From contig CM073891.1 of NCBI GenBank assembly GCA_037176705.1, positions 95,787,827-95,851,826 on the forward strand: 64,000 bases of DNA, written 5' to 3'. Below the pieces are notes generated by a model that ran no database searches, was not told the DNA's origin, and saw nothing but the letters and a program-made list of their open reading frames with translations. Source of the DNA: Molossus alvarezi (taxonomy: Eukaryota; Chordata; Mammalia; Chiroptera; Molossidae). Shown here one piece after another: positions 53,865-64,000 of the stretch (positions are counted from its first letter, which is position 1; every line of letters begins with the position of its first letter). The translations under genes were made by a program, and so were the position numbers.

Positions 53865-53940
53865 CCATACGATTCACTTAATTTATATGAGTTGATTCTC
53901 ATCTTTACCTTATTATTTTTTATTTTTAAAATTCTTTTAT

Positions 53941-54181
53941 TTTTTGTTAATCCTCACTCAAGTATATTTTTCCATTGATTTTTAGAGAGAAGAGAAGAGA
54001 AGGAGGGAGAGAAACATCCGTGTGAGAGAAACACATCAATTGGTTGCCTCCTACACAACCCCCACTGGGGTCAGGGATAGAACCTGCAACCCAGGTAGGT
54101 GCCCTTGACTGGGAATCGAACCCCCATGACCATTTGGTGTCCGAGCCAATGCTCTAACAGCTAAGCCAAACTGGACAGGGC
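53941..54181 (-). mobile_element. VES SINE type a, diverged
   Basis: GTTAATCCTCACTCAAGTATAT to GCCAAACTGGACAGGGC, reverse. Confidence 0.84.
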
Positions 54182-55040
54182 TACCTTATTATTTTTTAAT
54201 ACAAATATGTTTTAGGTAAATGGAACAAGTTTATCTGCTCAGTGATTGCTCAAGTTTTTTTGTTTGTTTGTTTTTACCAATATTTGTGGAGAAGATTTTT
54301 AAGATTTTCTTTTTGTCCGTGATAAATATTCTTGTGGAGGCTGTGTACCAAATTTTGACAAGGGATTCTGGAAACAGTAGCAGTTTGTTTTCATAAAGCC
54401 TCTTTAATTTATTTTTCCTTTTAGTTGGGAGTCAAGAGTTATCTCCTTGAAAGTTTGCATTTCAAAAGATGACTCTCAGGTCCTAGAGAAGAAAGGATAG
54501 AAATTTTACATCTCAAAGGCACAGGGAAAAGATATGTTTTCTCTAAGAAGGAATTCAGGAAGGATATTTGCTTATTTTCCAAAATCTAGAGTAATTATTG
54601 TTTCTTTCTCTTAAAAAAAAAAAAAAAAAAGAAGAAAATACAAAACAGTCTAGTGAATTCTTTGTGGTGGCAGTCCAAAATATATTTGCAAGGGGCTTAG
54701 CATGGGAAGGCCTGTACATTTTCTGGGCTTTTGCCAACACTATTTTCTGGCTACTAGTGTTAACATAAATTTTAGACCTGCTCTATTTGATCTTGTCGCC
54801 TAAGTTTGTTAAGGGAATTTCCCCCCTCAAGATCAGCCAAGTCATTCTCCTGTATATTCTCTTCTTCTTCAATCTGATTTTCTCATAGGTACCAATAGGA
54901 TATTTGTTAAGGATGAATGCTATCTAAAATCCTTTTAGATATATAAGTCCAAATATTTAAATACATCGATTTCAATGCAACTTTAAGCCAATATGCCTTT
55001 TTATGACTTAACTCTGGACATAAAAGGCATTCCCAAAGAC
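54182..55040 (+). other. AHCYL2 intron 1 segment, nothing recognised
   Basis: Includes a poly(A) run at 54613-54631; no gene or family identified. Confidence 0.4.
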
Positions 55041-55050
55041 GGTACAAAAG

Positions 55051-55156
55051 CCCTGGCCAGTTTGGCTCAGCGGTTGAGCGTTGGCCTGCGGGACCAGAGA
55101 GTCCCGGGTTCGGTTCCTGCTAGGGGCACATACCACAAAAAAAAAAAAAAAAAAAG
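55051..55156 (+). mobile_element. Head-only VES SINE, copy 3
   Basis: CCCTGGCCAGTTTGGCTCAG to AGGGGCACATACCAC then A(n); perfect 10-bp duplication GGTACAAAAG (55041-55050, 55157-55166). Confidence 0.92.
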
Positions 55157-55229
55157 GGTACAAAAGATGCAGACCTACCCCAGGTCTAGAATTACTCCCA
55201 AAGGTAGTCTTTGAAAGTAAAGACTTTTG

Positions 55230-55681
55230 CCCTGGCCAGTGTGGTTTAATTGGTTGGAGCGTAGTCTGGTGCACCGAAGAGGCCCAGGTTGCAGTTTTTT
55301 TTTTTTTATTTATTTATTTATTTTTATCCTCACCCGAGGACATTTTTCCATTTTTTGTTCAGGTAAAGTGGGAGGGAGAGAGAGGAACAGAGAGAGAGAG
55401 AGAAACATCGATGTGAAAGGAACACATCGAGTGGCTGCTACCCGCACGACCTACCAGGGCCGGGGACAAACTGCAACCGAGGTACGTGCCCTTAGCGGGA
55501 ACCAAACCCGGGTCTCTCAGGACCGCAGGCCAACGCTCTAACCGCTGAGCCAAACCGGCCAGGGCGCAGGTTGCAGTTTTGATCCCTGGTTGGGGCATGT
55601 ATGGGAGGCAACCAATTGATGTTTCTCTTCCTCTGTTCCTCTCCCTCCCCCCCCCTCTAAAAAAATCAATAAAAAAGAAAA
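55230..55681 (+). mobile_element. Type b SINE interrupted by a type a SINE
   Basis: Outer + copy in two parts (55230-55298, 55581-55681), bounded by the 17-bp duplication GAAAGTAAAGACTTTTG (55213-55229, 55682-55698). Confidence 0.9.
55299..55565 (-). mobile_element. VES SINE type a nested in SINE
   Basis: Reverse copy inserted in the outer head; duplication CAGGTTGCAGTTTT (to 55298 and from 55567). Confidence 0.92.
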
Positions 55682-55698
55682 GAAAGTAAAGACTTTTG

Positions 55699-56769
55699 TT
55701 GTCTTTACAGGTGGTATAAAGGACCTCCTTATGAAAAAGTGTTATTGGTGGAAGTGAAGTTCTTGTAATGCCGAGAGGAAAAGAGTTTCCTGGGACACCC
55801 AGGGGAAGATATGTAACATTTATTGGTGTGGAAATAAACCCCTGGATTTCCAGTGTCCTATCTCTGCTCTGCCATAAGTCTAATCTTGTCTTCAGCAGGG
55901 CCAGAATGCACGCCACTACTCATAGTTTCTGCTCCATATTATAGTCCAGTCCAGCATCCTGTGTGTGGAGTCTGCAGGACCATGGGCCATGCGGCTGCTA
56001 AGGCCACGTGCCTATGGAGAGAAAACACATGAACGCATGGGCGAGTATGGGTCACAGAGCAAGAGAGAACAAGAGCAAGGGAACTCTTTGGGGATTTTAA
56101 CCAGAAGCTTCTTCAAACTAACCAGTTAACGTGCCAAGATTTCACATGCTTATAATGGGGCCCATTCCCTAGCCAATCCATTGTTCCCCAGTCTAGACTG
56201 CAGGCAAGCACTTTCCCTACTTCACCCTGACTTCACTGCACATGCACCCATCTCCCCCTTTGTTCTACCCCCCCCCTGCCCCCAGTGATCTGCAGGGAAT
56301 GAAAGATTGGTTTCCTGGGGAGCGTGAAGCTGTAGCTTCCTGGTGAAGCTGCCCAGATGACCATGCTTATAATGTCTGGCCTCACTTTTGCTGTTTTCCT
56401 ATTATCAATATTAATAAACTAGCTAATTATGATGATACAAAAGGACATATGTGACAGATAAAGGAAAACGACTATTTTTGGGAGGCTAAAGATCAATAAC
56501 CAATGGGTATCCAAAACAAGTTCACAAGAGTCACAATACAAAGAACTAATTCATACTAGTGGTTTTTCCTGATACACTGAATTTGAAAAGGAGGGACGAG
56601 GAGAAGGTTCACCTTCCTCTCTCAACTAGATACTGCTGACAGAAATCAGGGAGGCCGATTTTGGTAAGATTTCTTACCTTTCACTGGCTTCTGTTTTCCC
56701 AGTTTTTTTTTTTTGCTATAGTCTCTGGGATGAGTGGATTGTCCCAGCTATCCTTTCATAGTCACCAAA
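55699..56769 (+). other. AHCYL2 intron 1 segment, nothing recognised
   Basis: No repeat or exon identified with confidence. Confidence 0.4.
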
Positions 56770-57360
56770 ACTGTAGAGGAGGAAAAATTCTTTTTTTCTA
56801 CTACTCTCCTTGACTGTCTGGCTGGGACCCTGTAAATTGGACTGACAAAAGACAGATTAAAGCCCTGGCCAGTTTGGCTCAGCAGTTAGAGTGTCGGCCG
56901 GTGGACCAGAGAGTCCCGGGTTCTGTTCCTGTTAAGGGCACGTACCTCGGTTGCAGTTTGTCTCGGTCCCAGTTGGGATCTTGTGGGTGGCAGCCAATCA
57001 GTGTGTCTCTCTCACGTCCATGTTTCTCTCTCTCTCTTCCTCCCTCTCTTCCTCCCTCCCCCTCTATGCAAAAATGTGCTCCGGTGAGGATAAAAAAAAA
57101 GACAGATTAATAAGAGAAAGCATACAAAACTATTCAATATGTTTTACATGAGATGAGAGCCTTCAAAACCCCCCAAATGATTAAACCTGAGTGTTTTTAT
57201 ACTAGTTTTGATGAAAGATGAAAAGACATGGCAAAATGTGCTAGGACAAAAGGATCTGAGCCAAGGGTGGTGACCTGGGGGAAACTTTGCAGGGCTTTAA
57301 AATTTTGGTATGCCATATTTTGGAGTAGCATCATCTGAACTCTATCAATATGATGATAAC
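56770..57360 (-). repeat. Old LTR-like repeat, copy 2, split by a SINE
   Basis: Same family as 41811-42330 (shared blocks given there), continuing on both sides of the SINE at 56861-57099. Confidence 0.55.
56861..57099 (+). mobile_element. VES SINE type a
   Basis: GCCCTGGCCAGTTTGGCTCA to CTCCGGTGAGGATA(n); perfect duplication AGACAGATTAA (56850-56860, 57100-57110). Confidence 0.93.
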
Positions 57361-60108
57361 TCACGTATCTTAATAATGATGATATCCAAAAATAAGTATT
57401 TCCAGTGTAAATATATCCATTAATCTATGGTTAATCCTAAATCATTTTACGGTTTTTAGATCTTGTGGGTATCCCAGAAATCACTGAGAAAGATGGGTTC
57501 TTTTTTTTTCTCCTTTCCTTGGGTAGTGTCTTGTAATCATTTCAATTTGGTTAACTGACCCGCTTTTTGTTTATTAGGTATTTTAGCTTGCTGTTTTTGG
57601 AGCTTTCACAATTTAATGCTAGCACATTCTAGGTGCTTAATAAATGTTTGTGATTACAGAACTAAGACCTAGTCATGAGCCACTGATTTATAACATACTT
57701 ATTTTTCCATTACCAGCTTAGTTACCTTTGTTCCTTGAATGAATGTAACCCCTAATGCAGTCACATACACTGAAACTTGAGCATTAATTTTTCAGCTCTT
57801 GTATATAACATTTTTGGTTAGATTCTCTGTTTCATAGCACTTTGGAAAGAGCCCAAGGGTTTTCAGGCTATCTTGCTAGACCATAACAACAAAAACAGTT
57901 TGTAGTATGATGGTACTTGGCAATTCTAAAGCAACACTGGTTTTATTCAAAAGCATCAGATTAAACCAGTCAAGACTCTTTGGCTTACAACCTACTTTGT
58001 AGAATTTACGGTTCTATTTACTCTTTTTCTTCAGAATTGTTCCTTAAATACTAGCAGAGTTCATATCTCCACATGAAGACTGAGAGACTAAGTAGAAGGG
58101 CTGTGGGCTTAAAGGAGCAAAGGTAATGGATATTTTGGGACTCACAGACTCCTGAAGCCTTTGTCCCAGTCTTGGGGAGAAAAGGAAGGGCACCCTAGGA
58201 AGGTTGGATCCTTGCCAAGACATAGCAGAGTATCAAAGAATACTCTCTTTAGAGTACTTATAAATATGAATCAGTTCTTACAATAGCACTATGGTAAGCA
58301 ATTAGAGTTTACTAATGGAAAGGCTGAAAAAAAATGAAATTCAGTTAATGTTTTTTAAATGCCGTTAAGCATTCTTACTTAGTGCTTGTCCAAGGCTCCA
58401 CAGAGGATAGCTATAAATGCAAAAAACAAGTGCTGCATTTTGCCTACACAGCATTTCAGTTTCTATATCTGTAAATATAAATAATTCTAGAGTTATAAGT
58501 AGCAGAGATTAGAATGTAAGTGTTTGAAAATATACTTGTTTAGGATTTTATAGTTCATGAATTTTCATAGGGGTAAAATGTCAGAATTAGAAAAATCAGA
58601 AACAAACTTAGTTTATAGTATGTTTTTGGCTAAAATATTACGCTTTAGTCAAATCAAGCACAAGGTAAAAAACTGAACTTGAGTTAATGTTCTATAATAA
58701 ATTTCAAATGCTTATTTGACTAAGTAATAATATGAGCACTTAAAGTATTACAGAATAAGAACTCAGGTTTGGCTTTCTAGCTTGTGTTTGAAATGTTAGT
58801 GTAACATTTAAATGAAGCTGTCTTGTAGATAGAACTAGACTCAGACTGAAAATTGGAGGAGGGAGTCAAATAGCTTTGAAAGTTATCGTAAAATCTTAAT
58901 TAAAATGACAGCTATATACTTAGAACTGTAAGGAGGACAGATTGTAAGGAGCACGAAGCACCATTAGTGGACAGGAATATGAGTATTAGCAAAATTACAT
59001 TATTATCCTACAGTAACATCATTTTACCTTTGTATAACTCTTTATACCTTTTAATTCAATTAAATTTGTGGCTGAAATAAACTGACTTCTTAATATAACA
59101 TGTTAATTTTAGGGAGGCTATTACTACTTTTTTTCCTAAAAAGTATGAGAAAAAACCCAGATACTTTACATTGAATTATTTTGTATTTGATTGATACATT
59201 GTTAATCATCTTTATTTTTATTTTTACTTAAAATATTTTAATTAAGGGATAATTGACATTTAACACTGTGTAAATTCAAGGTATATATTGTTGATTTGAT
59301 ACATTTATATATTGCAAAATGATTACCATTGATTTGATACATTTATATATTGCAAAATGATTACCACCATACCATTAACTGATACCTCTATCAATGTCAC
59401 GTAATTATAAAACCACACTGTTTTGATGACTGTAGTTTTGTAGTGTTTTATTTTATTTTTTAATTAATTTATTTTTGGTACAGATATTTCTCCTTTTCAG
59501 TTTTTTAATTTGTTCCACCCTACACATGAAAGCATTTAATTCCTTTATAAGGCCTAACACATGAGCCTCCACAGAGTTCATAAAAAGTCAGCTTCTTTAG
59601 GCTATAGATTGCTGTTATGGGAGAACAACCTAGATCTCTGATTAATGGCTGTGTGACCTCATTTTAATGCCTGTGTTTTACAGGGAAAATCACAATGGTT
59701 AAAGGGCTTTTGAAGCTATTAATTATGACTATAATTTGTATTCTTTTGTTTACCTGATAAAACTTTTTATTGTTCTTTGTCTATAATAAAATATGTATAT
59801 CTGTATTTTAAAAATAGAAATTTTGTTGAAACAAGAGCCCATTTAAAAAAAAAGTATGAGAAAAAAACCTAGATTCTTTACATTGAATTATTGCATATTT
59901 GATTGATATATTCTTAATATTTTTTTTAAAAAATAGCAATTTTATTGAATTTAGAGGCTAGGTCTCTTAATTTTCTATCTGGATCTCTTTGTTGCAGGAT
60001 ACTACTATAAGACCATCAGGGTTTTTTAAGCCCCGGGTCATCTTTCACTTAATCAGAAAGCATAATTGGATTAAAATTTCAAGTAGCCACATTTAAAAAG
60101 TAAAAAGG
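57361..60108 (+). other. AHCYL2 intron 1 segment
   Basis: AT-rich and largely repeat-poor. 59220-59420 resembles a reversed old L1 3' piece, and a 38-bp tandem duplication lies at 59291-59366. No exon supported. Confidence 0.45.
59291..59366 (+). repeat. 38-bp perfect tandem duplication
   Basis: Two identical units, each starting TTGATTTGATACATTTATAT, at 59291-59328 and 59329-59366. Confidence 0.93.
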
Positions 60109-60358
60109 GCCCTGGCCAGTTTGGCTCAGCGGTTAGAGCGTTGGCCTGCGGTCCGGAGAGACCCGGGTTCGGTTCCCGCTAAGGGCATGTACCTCGGTTG
60201 CAGTTTGTCCCCGGCCCTGGTGGGTCGTGCGGGTAGCAGCCACTCGATGTGTCCCTTCACGTCGATGTTTCTCTCTCTCCCTTCCTCTCTCTCCCTCCCA
60301 CTCTATCTGTACAAAAAGTGGAAAAATGTCCTCGGGTGAGGATAAAAAAATAAAAAAT
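60109..60358 (+). mobile_element. VES SINE type a
   Basis: Near-consensus copy; AAAAAGTAAAAAGG on both sides. Confidence 0.93.
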
Positions 60359-60667
60359 AAAAAGTAAAAAGGAACAAGTAAAATGACCTTTAACAATGTG
60401 TTGTATTTAACCCAATAAATTCAGAATGTTATTTCAATATGTAATCAATATAAAAATTGAGGTATTTTATGTTTTTTCATACTAAGTCTTCAAAATCTGG
60501 TGTGTATTATGTATTGATAGCACATTTGAATCTGGACTACCCACATTTCAAGTGTTCACTAGTTACATGGCTAGTAGCTATCAATTAAATAGCACAGTTC
60601 TAAAGTAATTAATGTAAATAAATTTTGAGCTGCATAGATATTATCAGCTATTTACATGACTGTAAAA

Positions 60668-60675
60668 TATATATA

Positions 60676-60716
<41 letters not shown>
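60668..60716 (+). repeat. (TA)n(TG)n(TA)n microsatellite
   Basis: Compound dinucleotide tract beside a SINE. Confidence 0.9.
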
Positions 60717-60717
<1 letters not shown>

Positions 60718-60718
60718 T

Positions 60719-60963
60719 ATTTTTTTTTTTTAATCCTCACCCGAGGACATTTTTCCACATTTTATTCAGATAGAGTAGGAGAGAAAGAGAGAGCGAGAGA
60801 AGCATCGACGTGAAAGAGACACATCGAGTGGTTGCCACCCACATGACCCAACCAGGGCCAGGGACAAACTGCAACCGAGGTACGTGCCCTTAGCGGGAAC
60901 CGAACCCGGGTCTCTCTGGACCGCAGGCCAACGCTCTAACTGCTGAGCCAAACCGGCCAGGGC
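60719..60963 (-). mobile_element. VES SINE type a
   Basis: Reverse copy inside the TA tract, which resumes at 60964. Confidence 0.91.
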
Positions 60964-61069
60964 TATATATATATATATATTTTTTAGCAGTTCTTAGAGG
61001 TAAGGTAATTCATTTGATAACCTGGCTTGATGAACTCAGGGGAAGTTGATATGAGTTATAAAGTGAGAT

Positions 61070-61277
61070 CTGCTCGACTGGTGTGGCCCACTGGTTCAGC
61101 ATCAACCCATGCACCAAGAGGTCTCTGGTTCGATTCCTGGTCTGGGCACATGCCCAGGTTGTGGGCCCGATTCCTAGTGGGGGGCATGCAGGAAGTGGCT
61201 AGTCGATGTTCTCTCTTATCGATGCTTCTGTTTCTCTCCCTCTAAATCAATAAAGAAAAAAAAAAAATAAAAATAAA
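61070..61277 (+). mobile_element. VES-related SINE type b
   Basis: CTGCTCGACTGGTGTGGCCC to CTCTAAATCAATAAAGAAAA; flanks ATAAAGTGAG. Confidence 0.87.
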
Positions 61278-61543
61278 TAAATAATAAAGTGAGGTCCAGT
61301 TAGAAGGAAGTTCATTCTAAAGGAGATAGTGCCAAGACTCCATGTAATACCATCATCCTTGCCTTGCCAAATGAAAACTGTCTTCCTGTTACCCTTCAAC
61401 AACTTTCTTCTTACTGATTACTTGGAATTTAATTGGAAGTATCTAATTGGAAGTCAGTCATTGTGTTACAATCAGAATGTGAGGGCTGGAAGAAACTTTA
61501 GAAGATAATGTAGGTTGTTAGAATGTTAAATAAGTTAAAATTT

Positions 61544-61630
61544 TGCCCCCTTTTTTTTTGATCCTCACCCGAGGACATTTTTCCATTTTTTGTTAAGGTA
61601 GAGTGGGAGGGAGGGAGGGAGGGAGGGAGG

Positions 61631-61662
<32 letters not shown>

Positions 61663-61823
61663 CATCGATGTGAAAAGAACACATTGAGTGGTTGCCACCC
61701 ACACGACCCAACCAGGGCCAGGGACAAACTGCAACCGAGGTACGTGCTCTTAGCGAGAACCAAACCCAGGTCTCTCGGGACCGCAGGCCGATGCTCTAAC
61801 CACTGAGCCAAACTGGCCAGGGC
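61544..61823 (-). mobile_element. VES SINE type a
   Basis: Reverse copy with expanded GGGA/GA repeats in the body; duplication AAGTTAAAATTTTG. Confidence 0.93.
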
Positions 61824-62026
61824 AAGTTAAAATTTTGATAGATTATAAGTGCAATAATATAAAATTCAAAAGGTATAAACTGATTACGTAGCAAAAATAA
61901 AGCTCTTGTCCTTTAGCTACTTGATTGCCCTTCTTAGAGGCAACCAGAATATTTACTTTCTTATGTATCCTTCAGGAATAGCCTATGCATATGCCAGTGT
62001 ATATATCCTTTTAAAAATATACAAAA

Positions 62027-62236
62027 GACCCCTGGCCTGTTTAGCTCAGTGGTAGAGTATCGGCCCATGGACCAATGAGTCTTGGGTTAGTCCTGGCCCT
62101 GGTCGGGGTTGTACAGGAGGCAACCAGTGGATGTGTCCCTCTCATGTTAATGTTTCTTTCTCCTTCCTTTTCTCTCCTTCTCTCTTCTTTCCACTCTGTC
62201 TGAAGATAAATAGAGGGTGAGGATTAAAACAAGCGC
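62027..62236 (+). mobile_element. VES SINE type a, diverged
   Basis: ACCCCTGGCCTGTTTAGCTC to AGGGTGAGGATTAAAAC; internal deletion after the head. Confidence 0.82.
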
Positions 62237-62261
62237 GCACACACACACACACACACACAAG

Positions 62262-62514
62262 ACCCTAGTCAGTTTTTCTCAGTGGTTAGAGCGTCAGCCC
62301 GAGGACCAATGAGTCACGGGTTCGATTCCAGTAAAGGGCACGTACCTTGGTTGTGGTTCGTCCCCAGCCTTGGTTGGGTTGTGTGGGAGGCAAACAATCA
62401 GTGTGTATGTCTCACAATGATGTTTCTTTCTCCCTATCTCTCTCTGTTTCTCCCTCTCCCTCGCTCCCACTCTATCTGATGATAAATGGAAAAATATCCT
62501 CAGGTGAGGATTAA
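62262..62514 (+). mobile_element. VES SINE type a
   Basis: ACCCTAGTCAGTTTTTCTCA to CCTCAGGTGAGGATTAAAAA, placed after a (CA)n run at 62237-62260. Confidence 0.85.
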
Positions 62515-62529
62515 AAATTAATGTTTAAG

Positions 62530-62940
62530 AATACACAAAAGGGTAACATAATACATACACCATTTTGCATCTTTTTTCCATTTAACTATATATCTTGGAG
62601 CTGCTTTGTTGTTTTTAAAGTCTATATAATATTCCATTGTATGGATGTACCATAATTTACATACAGTAAATGGTTTGCTATTCGTGGTTTATTTTCAATA
62701 TTTTGTCCTTACAAACAGTGCTATAATGAATATCTGTGTGTGTGTGTGTATGTGTATAAATAATATGTTGTGAATGTCTGTAGAATAACTTCTTATAAGT
62801 GGAATTTCTGGTTCAAAAGGTATGTATATTTTTAAAATTTTTGAATATTGCCAAATGCCATAGAGGTTATACCTGTTACCACTCTCAACTAGTAATGTGT
62901 GAATAAGCTTTTTCTTAAATAGAACTGATTCTCTAAACAA
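62530..62940 (-). mobile_element. Old L1 3' fragment
   Basis: Reverse L1-like sequence: CTATATAATATTCCATTGTA, ACAGTGCTATAATGAATATC, GTGGAATTTCTGG. Resembles the fragment near 34300-34700. Confidence 0.55.
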
Positions 62941-63585
62941 TCTTCAGAGAAGACAAAAACAGAATTTTTGGTGTTCTGTTCTTTGTATTATGCTATTCTA
63001 ATTAAAGAATCGTGGTAACCCCTTTTGTTTTGAGATGATCCCCATGAGTCACCACAGAGGAGCCCTAGGGTTCCAGGGTATAGACTGAAAACAATGGTCA
63101 TAATCCAGATCCCCTTGTTTTTTATAGAAGAAAACAGTTCCAAAGAGATGAAGCTATTCCTCCAAGGCCTCCCAAAAGTAGAAAGAAGATAAACTATAGA
63201 ATTCTCAGAAAAGAATATGAATAGCTGTAAAATGTATGCAGAAAGAATTTCTTGATGTTCTGTGTAACAGGTATACCTCAATGACTTTATGAGAATCAAA
63301 CCTTTTAAAAATAACATTTGCTGTTTGATTTTGTTTTTATAATTCATGGTTAGTAGAGGCCTTGGCAGCCTAAGGCATTGTTGGAGTAGAATAGGAAACT
63401 TGATGGTCAGGGAAAAAGCAAGGGAGGAAGTCCTTGCCTTCATACTTCTGACATGGTGACAGCTGATATGAAAAGCAAAGGAACAAAGACTAGCCAAAAG
63501 GATGAGGTGGTATAGGAGAAAAAGATCTCAGAAAAAGTGCCCAGTCCAGTGCCCAGTGCCAGATACATGGCTACTCAGTTACAGT
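62941..63585 (+). other. AHCYL2 intron 1 segment, nothing recognised
   Basis: No recognised element; the long minus-strand frame here shows no family resemblance. Confidence 0.4.
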
Positions 63586-63960
63586 AGTTCTTTATTGGTG
63601 GAAGTGTAGACTGGGCTAACCATTTTGGGAGGTAGTATTTAATCAGATTATACTTCGTGTACACCCCATGATCCAGCAATTCTTACTTGAGTCCATGACA
63701 GCGTTATCTGTGCTTGTGGAAAACAATCTGGTTGTCTGTCCATACTCTTTTCTCAACTACTTTAGGTAAGTTATGATAGATCTGTACTACAGAGTACTGT
63801 GTAGCAATTTGAAGCAGTGAACTAGAAGTGCACATGGCAGCATGATGGATCTTAAAAACATAGTGCTGATTAAAAACAGAAAGAAGCAGAATGAGATATG
63901 TAACAGTTAACATTTATATACATTTTAAAATGTTTAAGTAAAACAGACAGTCTGCAAGAA
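63586..63960 (+). mobile_element. Old L1 ORF2 3' fragment
   Basis: GTGTAGACTGG, ACCCCATGATCCAGCAATTC, CAGAGTACTGTGTAGCAATT and CACATGGCAGCATGATGGAT match the order of the L1 ORF2 end; decayed. Confidence 0.6.
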
Positions 63961-64000
63961 AGCATGTAAACGCATTAAACATTGCAATGATTGCTTAAAT

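Noticed and set aside
62988..63497. 169-codon minus-strand frame in the AHCYL2 intron
   Set aside because: AT-rich chance frame with no recognisable domain, splice context or CpG start.

Overview
This is vertebrate nuclear DNA, almost certainly from a bat. The evidence is spliced mammalian genes plus dozens of tRNA-derived SINEs of the VES type, a family known from bats (mainly Yangochiroptera). Their heads read GGCCCTGGCC-GTTTGGCTCAG and their tails read CCTCGGGTGAGGAT-A(n). I cannot name the species.

Layout: (1) 1-8975 holds the 3' two thirds of SMO (Smoothened) on the + strand, from the end of exon 2 to exon 12, with its 3' UTR. (2) 8976-24480 is the SMO-AHCYL2 intergenic region. It carries MIRs, many SINEs, a defective minus-strand gamma-type provirus (11393-16951), two unrelated solo LTRs of one family (18894-19250, 21696-22142) and a processed pseudogene of STMP1 (about 23640-24112). 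(3) 24480-25580 is the CpG-rich promoter and first coding exon of AHCYL2 on the + strand. (4) 25485-64000 is AHCYL2 intron 1, filled with SINEs, L1 fragments, a truncated L1 with a probable 3' transduction (48044-49150) and a young but badly deleted provirus (49514-53431). The order SMO-AHCYL2, both on one strand, matches mammalian synteny (human 7q32).

SINE terms used below: 'type a' is VES with the CCTCGGGTGAGGAT tail. 'Type b' is related, with the same head but a body ending CTCTAAAATCAATAAA; on the minus strand it begins TTTATTGATTTTAGAGAGA. 'Head-only' is a roughly 90-bp form with just the tRNA-like head and an A tail.

The genes: SMO is the seven-helix Hedgehog transducer and AHCYL2 an IRBIT-family AHCY-like protein. 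They are neighbours but not functionally linked. All other protein-like reading frames come from retroelements or are chance. I see no novel multi-gene system. The most interesting signals are retroelement rearrangements: a provirus whose 5' LTR is joined at a PBS-like site inside RT, a repeatedly retroposed head-only SINE, an L1 3' transduction, and a 17-bp array inside a solo LTR.
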